Shown here: positions 9,847 to 19,360 of the stretch, piece after piece
Layout: each line of letters opens with the position of its first letter
Position numbering within the stretch: position 1 is the stretch's first letter
NCBI GenBank assembly: GCA_003427395.1
Contig: BFEA01000336.1
Location: forward strand, 1,367,693 to 1,393,610
Direction of reading: 5' to 3'
DNA: 25,918 nucleotides
From: Chara braunii
Taxonomy: Eukaryota > Streptophyta > Charophyceae > Charales > Characeae
Program-made: the position numbers and the translations under genes
Notes under the pieces: generated by a model
The model's database searches: none
What the model was told of the DNA's origin: nothing
What the model saw: only the letters and a program-made list of their open reading frames with translations

Positions 9847-11190
9847 ATGGCTGAAAAGAGCAGTTTCGCCAAAATCCTATCCTGGAGGAGTACGTGCCTC
9901 AGTAAAGTGTTGTTGTGCGAGTCAGTGAGCGACTCGATGCCCCCAGAGCTTCGCGCCCTACTGTTTCAGGGAAGAAATCTGCCTGCCTTCCTACGCGGCT
10001 ATCATGACTTCGGTCTCATGAAGAGGTGGGACGAGAAAGCGATGTGGAGCATGTTGCCACTGTTTGTCTGCGAAGAGTTGAGTGAGGAAGTGTATACCCT
10101 TACGCTAAAGTCGCAGACCTGGGATGAGCTGGAAAGTTCTCTGAAGTTAAGATTTTCAGAGGATGGAGTGGAAAGCCAGCTTGGTGAAGGCCTTGAGCGT
10201 CCAGCTGGGATTGCGTCAACACAAGAAGAGTTGAGCGGTATACAGAGGCATGTTGGGATGTTAGAAGAAAGGTTGACGCGACTGGAAGAAGCCAGGCGTG
10301 GCAAGAGGAAGGCCCTTGAAGGAGCATCGAGTGGGCCGGTTGGGCAGGGTGAGGCAGAGGCAAGGGAAGTTCATCAGAAGTTACTCCTCCACAAGGGAAC
10401 TTCGAAGGGACGAGTCCGCACCCTGGAAAGAGGCGAAGGCAAGGGGGTCGTTGAGGTAAAGGAGGAGCGGGAATCTAATATGGCCTTGCCTGTCATTGCA
10501 CCTGATCCGAAGAGAGGGTTCATCAACGTGGAAACATCCTCGGCTGCGGGTCGGGAGAGGCAAAGGAGTGAGTGGTGGCCAGAGCACTGGGCAAGGGTGG
10601 TATGTGATCGTTGGGGAAAGATTGGCCGTACCCCTCAAGGAAGTCAAGAGAAGGGTGTGACGGGAGGAAAAGGGAAGCCTGAACCTCCCAAGTTGACAAA
10701 GGCTCAGCGGAAGGCGAGGAATCGGGCCCAGGGAGGCCAAGGTAACGGAAAGGGGCAGGGCATGCGACAGGGAGGGGCCACCCCGCATGAATTGAGAGGC
10801 AAGCCGGCACAGGCGGGACCTCCACTGACCGAGCAGGCATTGTACGGGTCGTGGACACCATACGGTAAAGTGGGCCCGAGGCCTATATATAATCCATATC
10901 TTTCCTGGATGCAAGGCATTTGTTTGGGCCCACAAATAAGTATGATGCCGCCTAGGCCTCCCGCAGTCCAGATTCGACCAACTCTGCCTATGAGACTGTT
11001 GCAGCCACCGACACAGCGGGTGCCACAAGGCGACACGACCGGTGCAGAAAGCCAAGGGCGGGGAGCTGGAAGAGGCCGCGGGGATGGAGGGCGCAACAAT
11101 AAAGGGCAAGGTAGAGACAGAGGAGGTACTGGAGGGCACGATGGACACCAGCGAAACCACAAGGGGGATGTGGGGAAGAAAAAGGCATAA
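9847..11190 (+). CDS. Gag-like protein with coiled coil and RG-rich basic tail, no pol
   Basis: This 447-codon frame is the longest intact one in the window. An in-frame TGA at 9802 limits upstream extension, and ATG 9847 is the first Met after it. Residues about 45-105 align by landmarks with the gag core of the element at 1-1109: FL at 48-49, then YHDFG, W at 61, ML at 69-70, and TW at 91-92 with the RF pair at 102-103. Residues about 124-152 form a likely coiled coil (MLEERLTRLEEAR). The remainder is basic and glycine-rich; residues about 405-447 are RG/RGG-like (GRGAGRGRGDGG), which could bind RNA in place of the missing CCHC knuckle. No protease, RT or integrase follows. It could be the gag of a non-autonomous gag-only retrotransposon, a pol-deleted relic, or a domesticated gag. 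Homology is inferred from landmarks only. Confidence 0.6.
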   Translation: MAEKSSFAKILSWRSTCLSKVLLCESVSDSMPPELRALLFQGRNLPAFLRGYHDFGLMKRWDEKAMWSMLPLFVCEELSEEVYTLTLKSQTWDELESSLKLRFSEDGVESQLGEGLERPAGIASTQEELSGIQRHVGMLEERLTRLEEARRGKRKALEGASSGPVGQGEAEAREVHQKLLLHKGTSKGRVRTLERGEGKGVVEVKEERESNMALPVIAPDPKRGFINVETSSAAGRERQRSEWWPEHWARVVCDRWGKIGRTPQGSQEKGVTGGKGKPEPPKLTKAQRKARNRAQGGQGNGKGQGMRQGGATPHELRGKPAQAGPPLTEQALYGSWTPYGKVGPRPIYNPYLSWMQGICLGPQISMMPPRPPAVQIRPTLPMRLLQPPTQRVPQGDTTGAESQGRGAGRGRGDGGRNNKGQGRDRGGTGGHDGHQRNHKGDVGKKKA

Positions 11191-12187
11191 CAAGCAGCAA
11201 ATGAACGATAGTCGGGTAGGAAAGGCGGCCAAGGGAAGGCCAAAGGGAGAATAGGGTGGCTGGAAGGTGTAAAAGGTGATGGAAGGAGGTGGGGTTAGAG
11301 GGAATATAGTAGTGTGAGGGAAGGCAAGACTCTAACCCGTGAGCCGAGGAGCAATCAGTCAAGGGATAGTCCTGGACCGCTTTGGGTTGGGTTACTATAA
11401 TAGATTCAATCTTGTATATGTGAACGTAGAAGTAGGATAGCGCGATTCTTGATTGTGTGGTCCCACGCCTCGTATTTTAGCCAACAAGGGATTGACTGTA
11501 TACTAAATAAGCGGGGAAGAGTGTATACACTAAGGTGTTGTGAGTGTATATGGGACCCTAAAGAGACCTTAAGGTAGATGGGGTAAGTGGCTCCCAGACT
11601 CTTATGACCGCTTAGGGATAAAATGGCTATAGCGCGATCAAAATGTGAGAGTGGGTCCTCACTTATGGTTTCAGGACGTTATGATCTCGAGGGTTAGTGT
11701 GCTAAGCCTCTTGCTATGCAAGTTGTGCTGAGATATGAGAGGGGAGTATGCACTATGTCTTGATTCGAGGATGTTGTAAACTTATGATTGATTGAGGTCT
11801 GATGGACCTTGTGTACGGGTTGGATAATTGAATACGTTTTGGGTTACTTGGATCCCTCCAGTTCGAGGGGTGCGGTTACGCCCTGTTTAGAGTTGTTTCA
11901 GTTTAGCTGCGACTAAGGAGGCTATGATTTTTGGGCAATGCTGGACCACTGGTGCCAGCTTGAGTTGAGATTGTTCGACTCGGTGTGTATAGTTGTAATT
12001 CAAGACTATATTTTGTTTCGGTTGAGATGGGATATTGTACCCCTGTGTATATATTGAGTTGAGATTTTTTCTGAGACTACCATTTATATATGACGATCAC
12101 AATCACTCTCACATGTGTGGGTTTTATCCTGATGAATGGTGATTTTTTGTGGATTTTGTGAGAATGAATGGATGTGAACTGTCTACT
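11191..12187. other. No gene seen downstream of the gag-like ORF
   Basis: The first 200 bases continue the basic purine-rich bias in another frame (11042-11254) without motifs. The rest is broken in all frames. Short palindromes are present (GTGTATACAC near 11531, CTTGC/GCAAG at 11710-11722). No pol homology is visible. Confidence 0.55.
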
Positions 12188-12244
12188 CTCCGTTATACTC
12201 GTGCGATCTGCCCACGGGCGGGTGATAGGGCCGAGTATAAGGAG
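12188..12244. other. Long hairpin, 13 bp with one bulge
   Basis: TTATACTCG (12193-12201) pairs with CGAGTATAA (12232-12240). The stem extends with CTCC (12188-12191) against GGAG (12241-12244) across a bulged G at 12192. The 30-nt loop is G/C-rich. Confidence 0.8.
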
Positions 12245-12339
12245 GGGCAGTGCAGTTTGTTGTGTGACAGAAGTGTGAGAATCCTAAGGGATTTTGCGAG
12301 TCTCTAAGACTCGAATACTTACCATGCCGGATGTTTTAC

Positions 12340-12457
12340 GGTTGAGTTGCGAAGAGGGCTCATAAACAGGTCTCTCAGTTAAGTTGTTTCGTGGTTGAGT
12401 TGTGGAGAGGACCCATAAGTAGGCCTCTCAGTTTGAGTTTTTTTATGGTTGAGCCCC
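12340..12457 (+). repeat. 53-54 bp tandem repeat, about 2.2 units, with a hairpin per unit
   Basis: Units begin GGTTGAG at 12340, 12393 and 12447. Unit 2 contains a perfect GAGAGG/CCTCTC stem (12405-12410 with 12424-12429) around a 13-nt loop containing CCATAAG. Unit 1 has the homologous stem with five pairs including one wobble, and the same loop length. Confidence 0.75.
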
Positions 12458-13726
12458 TTTCAGACTAAGGAAGGTGGTAGTGTTGTTTATTGGAAGACTC
12501 ATCTTCAAAGGGAAGGTGTTTTAAAAAGGGTCGCGTGATAGCTCATCCTAGAAAGAGAGGGATGGTTGGGAGACATATTGAGAGAGACTTCCTTCTTATG
12601 AAAGGTGGTTAATAGATTTAAGGGCATGGTCAGCAAGGTTTGAGTTTATAAAGTCTGACGAAAGGAACCAAAATTACGGATTGGATCATTGGAGGAACTG
12701 AGAAGGTCGCAAGTCAGTGCATTAAGATGTCGTAGGATGTGAGGTTTGTTGTCTCTGATCAAATCAGTAGGCCACAACCTTGTGTGACCCTAGCGGTGAA
12801 TTTGTTTGTGATCGTGAGAAGGGGCCGTGCTTTCTATGTTGTCCCATAGGGAGCTGGTAAACATTTTTCAAAGTGAGGCAGACCCTTGCGTAGTCCCGCT
12901 GCGGGCTTGTGGTCTGTTTTGCGACGCACCGTCTAGACACTTGTGCTAATCCTAGGGCATATTGAGGAATACCAAGCTAAACGGTAAGGGTTGGCACCTT
13001 TAGGGCGCAACCCCTATTGGATGGTTGCAAGCCAGCACAACCTGGCTGCGGAACCACGTCTACCAACGGGGTAAGAGTTTAAGGGGTTATGCACGCCGCA
13101 GGGAATTACTCCGGTGGGATGGCGGGGAATATGAGTCGAATCTTTCAGGAGTCCTGATTGAATGCTTATCTGGAGGATACTTATCGTTGTATAACCAACG
13201 AGAGGATACTACCGCTAAAGCAACAATGCGGTAGGCCGTAGATCTGGCTCGATCAACCAGACTATGGTGGGCCAGGATGGAGACCTAGCATTTCTGTACT
13301 AGACTGCAGAAGAAGTTGATATGGGATTTAAGTGTATATATGTATATGTGCTTGATTGTGAGGATTTTGTGAGGAAGGCGAGAGTGCCTTCTGAGGTCCC
13401 ATCTAAGGCCCGCGTATCTGAGTATGACTCTGCTTACGAGAAAGAGCCTAACAGGGGCACTCAACGAGAAGCCGGCCTTTATCTAGGATGAAGGGGAGAG
13501 GACGGTTTGAGGAGGCCTTTGGATCTTATGCTGCAGTATTGATGCGTAATACACCGGCGTCCTAATGTTAGGGCAATGGGGACCCGGGTTGAAACCCTGA
13601 CAACATATAGTTGTGTGGGCATAGATTGTTGGAGAGCTTTAACCTGAGTCTGTCGGCTAATCAGATTGGTTCCTTTCTCGTCAGCATTTGGAATTTTGGA
13701 AGGATTTATAACTTTCTAATTTGGCG
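12458..13726. other. No gene seen
   Basis: All frames are short and featureless. A perfect 7-bp stem CTACCGC/GCGGTAG at 13209-13234 has a 12-nt loop; its left arm and following bases (CTACCGCTAA) resemble the reverse complement of the hairpin at 19740-19773. Confidence 0.55.
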
Positions 13727-14270
13727 AAGCGACGGGGACGTCGCTTAATATGGTCCGGTAAGCTGTCGGTGCGAATACCCTTACAAGGGTATCCACCCTG
13801 GTTTTTGCAAGTGGCAAAAAATAGCTTTGGTTTAAAAATTAAGTATTCTGCGCGAGGCGCGGCTGCGTCTGTGGTCAAGGCTGACCAGACGGTTGGCTAG
13901 GATAAAGAGTGTGTGGGCGCGCGGATTTTTGAGGCGCGCGTGATCTTCTTATTTGTTGATGACTGAAGAGTCGGCGTGATCGCCGACCGGAATTTCTCTT
14001 CTGATTAAACAGGGGTTAAAAAGATTATGTCTCACTGATTGATGTGCTTGACCTGTGCGTACGTACTGAGGACGACATCGACGGCCAAGTGACTTCTGAA
14101 GGCATTCCGGTAGCGGGGGCGCGTTGCGCAGCGCCTGTTTATTTAGGCGTCCGCCAGCGCCAAACCCATACTTGGGTTTAGCGTTAGCAGTTGAGGCGTC
14201 CGACTCGTGTTGAAGGGATTCAAGGATCGAGACCGGCGGGTCAAGAGCCCGGTGGGGCTATTCCCACTGG
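13727..14270. other. Cluster of eight short-loop stem-loops
   Basis: Stems (bp) and loops (nt): 13727-13746 AAGCGACG/CGTCGCTT, 8 and 4; 13775-13792 ATACCCTT/AAGGGTAT, 8 and 2; 13802-13820 TTTTTGC/GCAAAAA, 7 and 5; 13872-13887 TGGTCA/TGACCA, 6 and 4; 13970-13987 GTCGGCG/CGCCGAC, 7 and 4; 14118-14135 GGCGC/GCGCC, 5 and 8; 14162-14179 AAACCCA/TGGGTTT, 7 and 4, extended by five more pairs beyond one mismatch; 14249-14270 CCGGTGGG/CCCACTGG, 8 with one G-T wobble and 6. Stem sequences differ from one another, so this is not a simple tandem repeat. No protein-coding frame spans the block. Confidence 0.8.
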
Positions 14271-15795
14271 TTTTGTTGTTGGCGGCGTCGGAACGATATT
14301 AGCAGTCCGTCGTTTGCTGACAATTAAAAAGTCCTGAAATAGGTTATTATTTATTAGTTTTTTTTATGTACTTCGACGTCCCTTGACTCGGGCGAGGCGC
14401 CAGATTTAAAGTTCGTTGTGGCAGGTCGGGGACTTGAGTGTGCGTCTCCTTTGGTTAACCTACGAGTTCATGCGTGTTGAGGCGCTGGCGGAATTTCCCC
14501 TACCCGACCCGTCTCGGAGAGGCGGACCGAAGAGGTCAATGCTTAGAGAGTGGTGGAGTCTGTGGTCGTGGCTTCCCTCGCATCCCACTTGGAGAGCGTC
14601 GATAGCCTGACGTGGTAGGGAATTCGGAGGGCATTNCGAGCACGGTTGTGGGGTCGCAACCAGATGGTGGCACGGGCTGTGGTGGATGTACAGTCCGCCC
14701 CCAACGTAGGCTAGGAGAGGGTTGAGTGTGCGCTTGCCCATTGGGGCCAGAAGGGGCAGCCAACGATGAGGCGCACGACCGCACCGAGTGCCCAGCGGGT
14801 TTGTGAAACCCTCCTCCAATTCGGGCTTCAAAGTTCCCATTTGAATACTTGCTACTTAGAAAAAGCGTTGGGCCCCACCCACTAGGGCCCATATTAGGAT
14901 TTGCAGCAGGCGGGGCCAACGACATATCCCTAGGAGGCGGGCGCTAGACTTGCCATGAATGAGTTTCCGTGACGAGGGTACCACGTAGGGGCTGCCGCGG
15001 TGCTGCTATGGAAAGGGGGCGATGGGACTGGGAAAAGGGGACGAGTAAAAATCGATGCCTCTCATAGCATAACCCTGGACAGCAGAGAGTCCCTGCGCTG
15101 TTGAGGGCCCGAGCACAGAATGAGGTTGTAGGAAATTTGGTAAAAGCCCATGGTGATACCGGCGGGTAGAAGTCGTTAGTCGGCTATCCAAATACTGGGC
15201 AGCGTAGAGTGGGAGCGGGGAGACAGGAAGTGGGCGGCAGGGTAGATAGCGCAGCGGGCAACAGCAGACGAGCAGCGCTACATAGCAGCGGGTGACGAGC
15301 GCTAGCACGGTGAGGTCAGGCGGAAGGGCCACGGGCAGAAGGAAAAAGGGGAAGTGGTGAGTGAACCGGGACGAGTAGATGTGCTGGGTACATGCGGGGG
15401 AAGAAGGTAGGCAACAGCAGGGCATCGGGTGTTGGAGCTGTCGGGCCGTCGGGCAAACCGCGGCATTAGGCGTTGCCGAATCAAGTAGCCGAGGGCGAGA
15501 CCGATAGAGTGGTAAAAGCAGTGGAGTGGATTTGGACGGAAAAAAACGCTAGATGCATGCGAGGTGTGAGGAGTGTGGCGGAGCTATGGGAGGGCGGTGA
15601 AGAAGAGGGAGAGTTCAGATCTTCCCCGCTAATTAACGGATTGAAGCGAGGGAAGAAGCGGGCTCGGGGTCTTAGCCCCGGGCGAATTCGAATTTGATGT
15701 CAATTTTAGGGACAAGTTAGTAGGACAGGAAGTTAGTCGAGGAGGACGTCCACGAAGGTGGTGAAGAACAGCGATATGACGGGAATAAGAAGAGT
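14271..15795. other. No convincing gene; GC-rich purine-biased DNA
   Basis: Open frames on the minus strand (for example 15006-15425, 139 codons) are rich in P, S and C, and look like shadows of GC- and purine-biased sequence. A single N occurs at 14636. No recognisable motif, RNA gene or repeat unit was seen. Confidence 0.5.
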
Positions 15796-15827
15796 TTTCG
15801 CTCGATTCTTTATGAAATCGAGCGAAA
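15796..15827. other. Perfect 12-bp stem-loop
   Basis: TTTCGCTCGATT (15796-15807) pairs with AATCGAGCGAAA (15816-15827) across an 8-nt loop. AGT/ACT outside can extend the helix past a bulge. Confidence 0.88.
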
Positions 15828-16024
15828 TAAAACTGTAAGTTGGGGTTTCTAGGGACTACGAAATCGATGTTGATGTTAGTTTTGGGATTAGTGAAGTAGA
15901 GTTAGAGTTAGTAGAGGTGGGAGATGCGTGGAGAAGAGGCATGGCAGGGTCGAGAGATCTTTTCCCATCCGTATCTTGGCGGAAGCAGATGAACGAAGAG
16001 TTGTTTTTTTAGGGGTCCTAAGCG

Positions 16025-16056
16025 TTACGAATCTGTTGGCGAGCTCAGATTCGTAA
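16025..16056. other. Perfect 11-bp stem-loop
   Basis: TTACGAATCTG (16025-16035) pairs with CAGATTCGTAA (16046-16056) across a 10-nt loop. Confidence 0.88.
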
Positions 16057-16974
16057 TCCGCGGGATGAGGCGACNNCTACGNCNTGTAAGGATTGCGCGA
16101 CTAGAGATGATAAACGGTGAATGTATCTGTCCATGTTATGACGAAACATTCATCCCCTACGTTTTGTTTGTTTTTGTTGATGGGTAGATTCAACGTTTTT
16201 TGTGTTTCCTTGTCCCCCCCCCCCCTGCAAGCCGCACATCGTAGCCACCACCAGCATACAACGGTCAACCGAAGTCGTTACTCCCGAAAGAACGAATGAA
16301 CATGACCATGCGGGAGGGCCAGATGCGAAGTGTCGAGGAGGTGGAGATGCCGGTAACGGGTAAGGAAGGAGTCGGGAAAACTCTACACTCACCCCATTCT
16401 TGAGGAGATTGAGTGGGAAGAAGTGTGCTTTAGAGATTTTTGTGATAGGANGAACGTGATGGTAGCATTANACTTGACTGANAGTTAGTGTTGCAGAGGG
16501 AAAAGGAGAGGGGTGGTGCGCCGGGGGTGTTGGCTTGCATAAGANTGAACCTGNNCATNATGGTGGCCAGGTACTTCCACCACCTAGGACGACCGTAGCA
16601 GGGTGAGGAGGAAATGCAGCAACAAGCGAAACAATGGAAGCTTACCTTGTAAGTGGGGATGCGGTACAGACGGGGAGTTGGGAAGTTATGGCTTGCCTGC
16701 TGACGGCTGCGCTGTTTGTGTCGTCAGAGAGGGGAAGGCGAGTCATGGAGGGAGAGGCCTACCTATAGNGTCGGGNCACTGCCCCGCCGTAACGGCGAAG
16801 TAATTGGGGACAGGCCGTGAGAGCGCATGCCTATTCATTTACTAGCGCGCCTCCCACTGCGTCGATCGAGGCGACGAGGAGTCAGCAGGAGCGCTGACCA
16901 GTTGTCGAGCTAAGTTGGCTAACTGCGCCTTCCTCGCTCCTGCTACCCATACTGGCTGTGTGCCTTGTTGATGC
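16057..16974. other. No gene seen; contains a poly-C tract
   Basis: Frames are short and interrupted by ambiguous bases. A C12 homopolymer sits at about 16214-16225. Scattered Ns begin at 16075. Confidence 0.5.
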
Positions 16975-17580
16975 CCCTGCCACAACGATTGNTGNTGCAC
17001 CGCAGGANAGGGATTCGCGNCATATTGGGCTGTTGNTGTNCCAACTCNGGATGTTGATTGCTCCAGCTGGCTATATTAATAGATTGCGGCCGCTGCTAAC
17101 CGCCATGGGCTGCTACAGATTGACGCAGACTGCCGCAGGCTGCAGCTGATTGCTACGAGTTGCTTCGGGCTGCCTTGTTGCGGTGCTCAGGTTTGAAGAG
17201 CAGTGTCTAGTTGTTCCTGGTTGATAGAGTTGTTGCGGTGGTACTAACTGCTGCCTGCGGTTTGGGACGCTACGCCGGCTGCTGCTGCTAGGGGCGTCAC
17301 AAATGCTGCTATGTGNCGTAACAACCTGCTACGGCGTACANAAAACCTGCTNAGACTGCGTTTTGCGTGCACTGCTGTAGAGAANGATGCNNCAGTATNT
17401 GGTGGGGTGGTAGGGCTACAGGGAAAGGCTGCTGCTACAGTGTGGTGGAGTAGAGGCAAAGGAGGCTATTGCTGTGAACTGCTGCAACACCTNNTCACTG
17501 TGCACGAACANNTGTTGCCTANTGTTGNTTACTGCATACTGNTNCATACCGTTGTTGACTGTTGCNNGNTGCTGAGCGGC
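16975..17580 (+). repeat. Degenerate TGC/TGCTGC-rich simple-sequence tract with many Ns
   Basis: TGCTGC, TGCTAC and related hexamers recur irregularly through about 600 bp, with many single and paired Ns. It looks like a decayed trinucleotide-type repeat that was hard to assemble. Open frames crossing it are unreliable. Confidence 0.5.
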
Positions 17581-18216
17581 AGCGATTGGGCTAAGGAGAG
17601 GTGTTGAGACTCGAAGAGGTGATCAGACTTTATAAGCGGGGGGTTAGTGCTGCGATTTGTGAGGCCAGCAGAAGGTTGGCTTTGGCAATCGACTTCAGGA
17701 GTTGACCAAGCTGCTACTGTTTGGCCATCATTGCGGGGCCCTCAGGCGCGTCAAGATACCAAGGCCCTCTCCTAGGAGTTGAGTTGTCCCCCTCTTGTAT
17801 CTCGAGAGTCTCAACCCCCCCCCTTCTGCCCTTCTTACTCTCAATATCGTCCTGCTATGAGGGGAAGGCAGCAGGCGGGATTGCAACCCGTAGGACCACA
17901 GTAAGACTCTGTGGGGAGTCAACCCACCGATTGAGGGAACTCTGTCGGAACTCGGGAGGAGTTTTCTTCCCCTCTATAAACCCACTATAACCCCTATCTG
18001 TACAGCGTCCTATGGATTGACTCAGTATACTGCATGCGCCCCTACTTTGACTTTAGTTTGAACTTCAGGACATAAGTCAGACTAAGTAAAGGAATGCGTG
18101 TGCAATTGAAGTTTCAGTTTTGTTGATTGTCTGAAAGCAAATTGTAATAAGGGATTGCATCAGGGGGAAGGTTGGGAGGAAGTTGGTTTGCTTGAGAATG
18201 GAAGGGTCTTATAGGG
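17581..18216. other. No gene seen; possible TATA element near 17984
   Basis: A C9 run lies at 17815-17823. CTATAAA at 17984-17990 is a TATA-like sequence in a C/T-rich setting, a weak core promoter candidate with no gene assigned. A weak candidate for an extra member of the following hairpin array is at about 18136-18160 (GCAA/TTGC). Confidence 0.35.
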
Positions 18217-19067
18217 TCACGCATGGTTCCATAAGTTTGAATGGCCTGGTTGTTTATTTTGTGAGGTTTTGATTGTGCAAAGTTGAGAACCAGACATTGT
18301 TCCATAAAATTGGATGGTCGAGTCGCCGTTTATTTCTGGGTGGTTTCTGAAGGGTCTCTGGGTCTAACTCGGAGTACTCTGCCTTTTTTTTGTGCTGAGA
18401 AGAAGGGGTTGAGCTTTATTTCTAAGATGAATGGCTCAACTCTTTTGTTTGTTTTATTCTGAAGGAGTAATTTCCGCTGAGGACGAAGCACGTTCCATAA
18501 GATTGGATGGCTTTGGACTCACGCCGCACACGGATGGGTCATAGANAAATGAACCTGGCGGAGGACNAGGCACGNTCCATAAGATTGGATGACCTGACCC
18601 NATGCCTCGCACATGTTGGAACCCAAAAGGTTATAATTTGGCTATACCTTATTACTATTCTATTTAAGAATAGGCTGGTCAGACAGGGTCCCATATGATT
18701 GGGTGGTCTGACCATAGCTTATCATAAATCTGAAGAGAGTATAATTAAGAATATAATTGAAGGTAACTTTGGGCAGGCTGAGCTTTGTTTCTAAGATGAA
18801 TAGCTCAGTCNTACGCTCAACTTTTGAACACTAAGNTCAGAGAGGTATATATAACTTGGGTATGAAACAGTTCNNNGTGAATAAGCATTGTTTCTAAGAT
18901 GAATGACGTAGTCATATGCCCAAAGGAAGAGAGAAGTAGTTGTGCAACCTATTCGTGTATACTCAATGGTTGANTGCCCAAAGGAAGAGAGAAGTAGTTG
19001 TGCAACCTATTCGTGTATACTCAATGGTTGAGTCAGACATGTTCCATAAGATTGGATCGCCTGACTC
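18217..19067 (+). repeat. Degenerate array of about nine loop-conserved hairpins
   Basis: A core resembling TTCCATAAGATTGGATGG or TTTCTAAGATGAATGGC recurs about every 75-145 bp, flanked by complementary arms. Copies: 18217-18249 (partial), 18291-18323 (3 bp), 18408-18440 GTTGAGC/GCTCAAC, 18484-18515 CGAAGC/GCTTTG with one wobble, 18566-18598 (AGG/CCT, an N in the arm), 18676-18714 TGGTCAGAC/GTCTGACCA, 18776-18810 CTGAGCT/AGCTCAG, 18885-18920 (core only, arms decayed), 19030-19067 GAGTCAG/CTGACTC. A short tail such as CTGACTCTACGCC often follows. Arms differ between copies yet remain paired. No open frame explains it. It may be part of an unnamed repeat or a structured transcript; strand is assigned only by the motif as written. 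Confidence 0.75.
18917..19031. repeat. 57-bp exact duplication around a single N (likely assembly artefact)
   Basis: 18917-18973 and 18975-19031 are identical, separated only by N at 18974. This pattern fits two overlapping contig ends joined without merging. Confidence 0.85.
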
Positions 19068-19360
19068 TACGCCTTATGTAAGTTGGGTATAAATGGGTAA
19101 CTTACTGAGAAGACATGGACTATTGTTTGCCCGGATTCAACTTGGGGTTGGTGAGAGTACTCACCTTTGTGGTTGACCTGCATGTGACTGAGTGAGGCCA
19201 ATGCTTGGTCTGAGTTTCAGTTTGATAGGTAGTTGCTTTAGTTGCTCGCCATGTGCTAGAGCGATAGGAGTTAGTTCAATTTATGTATTTTCTGAGCTAA
19301 CTTTATTTTTACTTAGATCAATTTTCGCATTTCCTGGGATCTTTTGTTATACTTCGCTTT
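19068..19360. other. Spacer between repeat blocks, no gene seen
   Basis: It contains a perfect GGTGAG/CTCACC stem (19150-19165, 4-nt loop). Its last part is A/T-rich and may hold a decayed earlier unit of the 122-bp repeat. Confidence 0.45.

Noticed and set aside
10381-11243. 283- and 179-codon minus-strand frames
   Set aside because: They are antisense shadows of the gag-like ORF's purine-rich, RG-coding sequence.
13575-13600. tRNA T-arm (GGGTTGAAACCC)
   Set aside because: No acceptor, D or anticodon arms could be placed around it.
15006-15425. 139-codon minus-strand frame
   Set aside because: C- and P-rich product without motifs, in GC- and purine-biased DNA; no sign of a promoter or homologous family.
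17311-17607. 98-codon frame in the TGC-rich tract
   Set aside because: It contains many ambiguous codons and follows a decayed simple repeat; not supportable as a gene.
18217-19067. CRISPR-like reading of the regularly spaced hairpins
   Set aside because: The repeat core is degenerate, intervals vary from about 75 to 145 bp, intervals share homology, and no cas genes are near.
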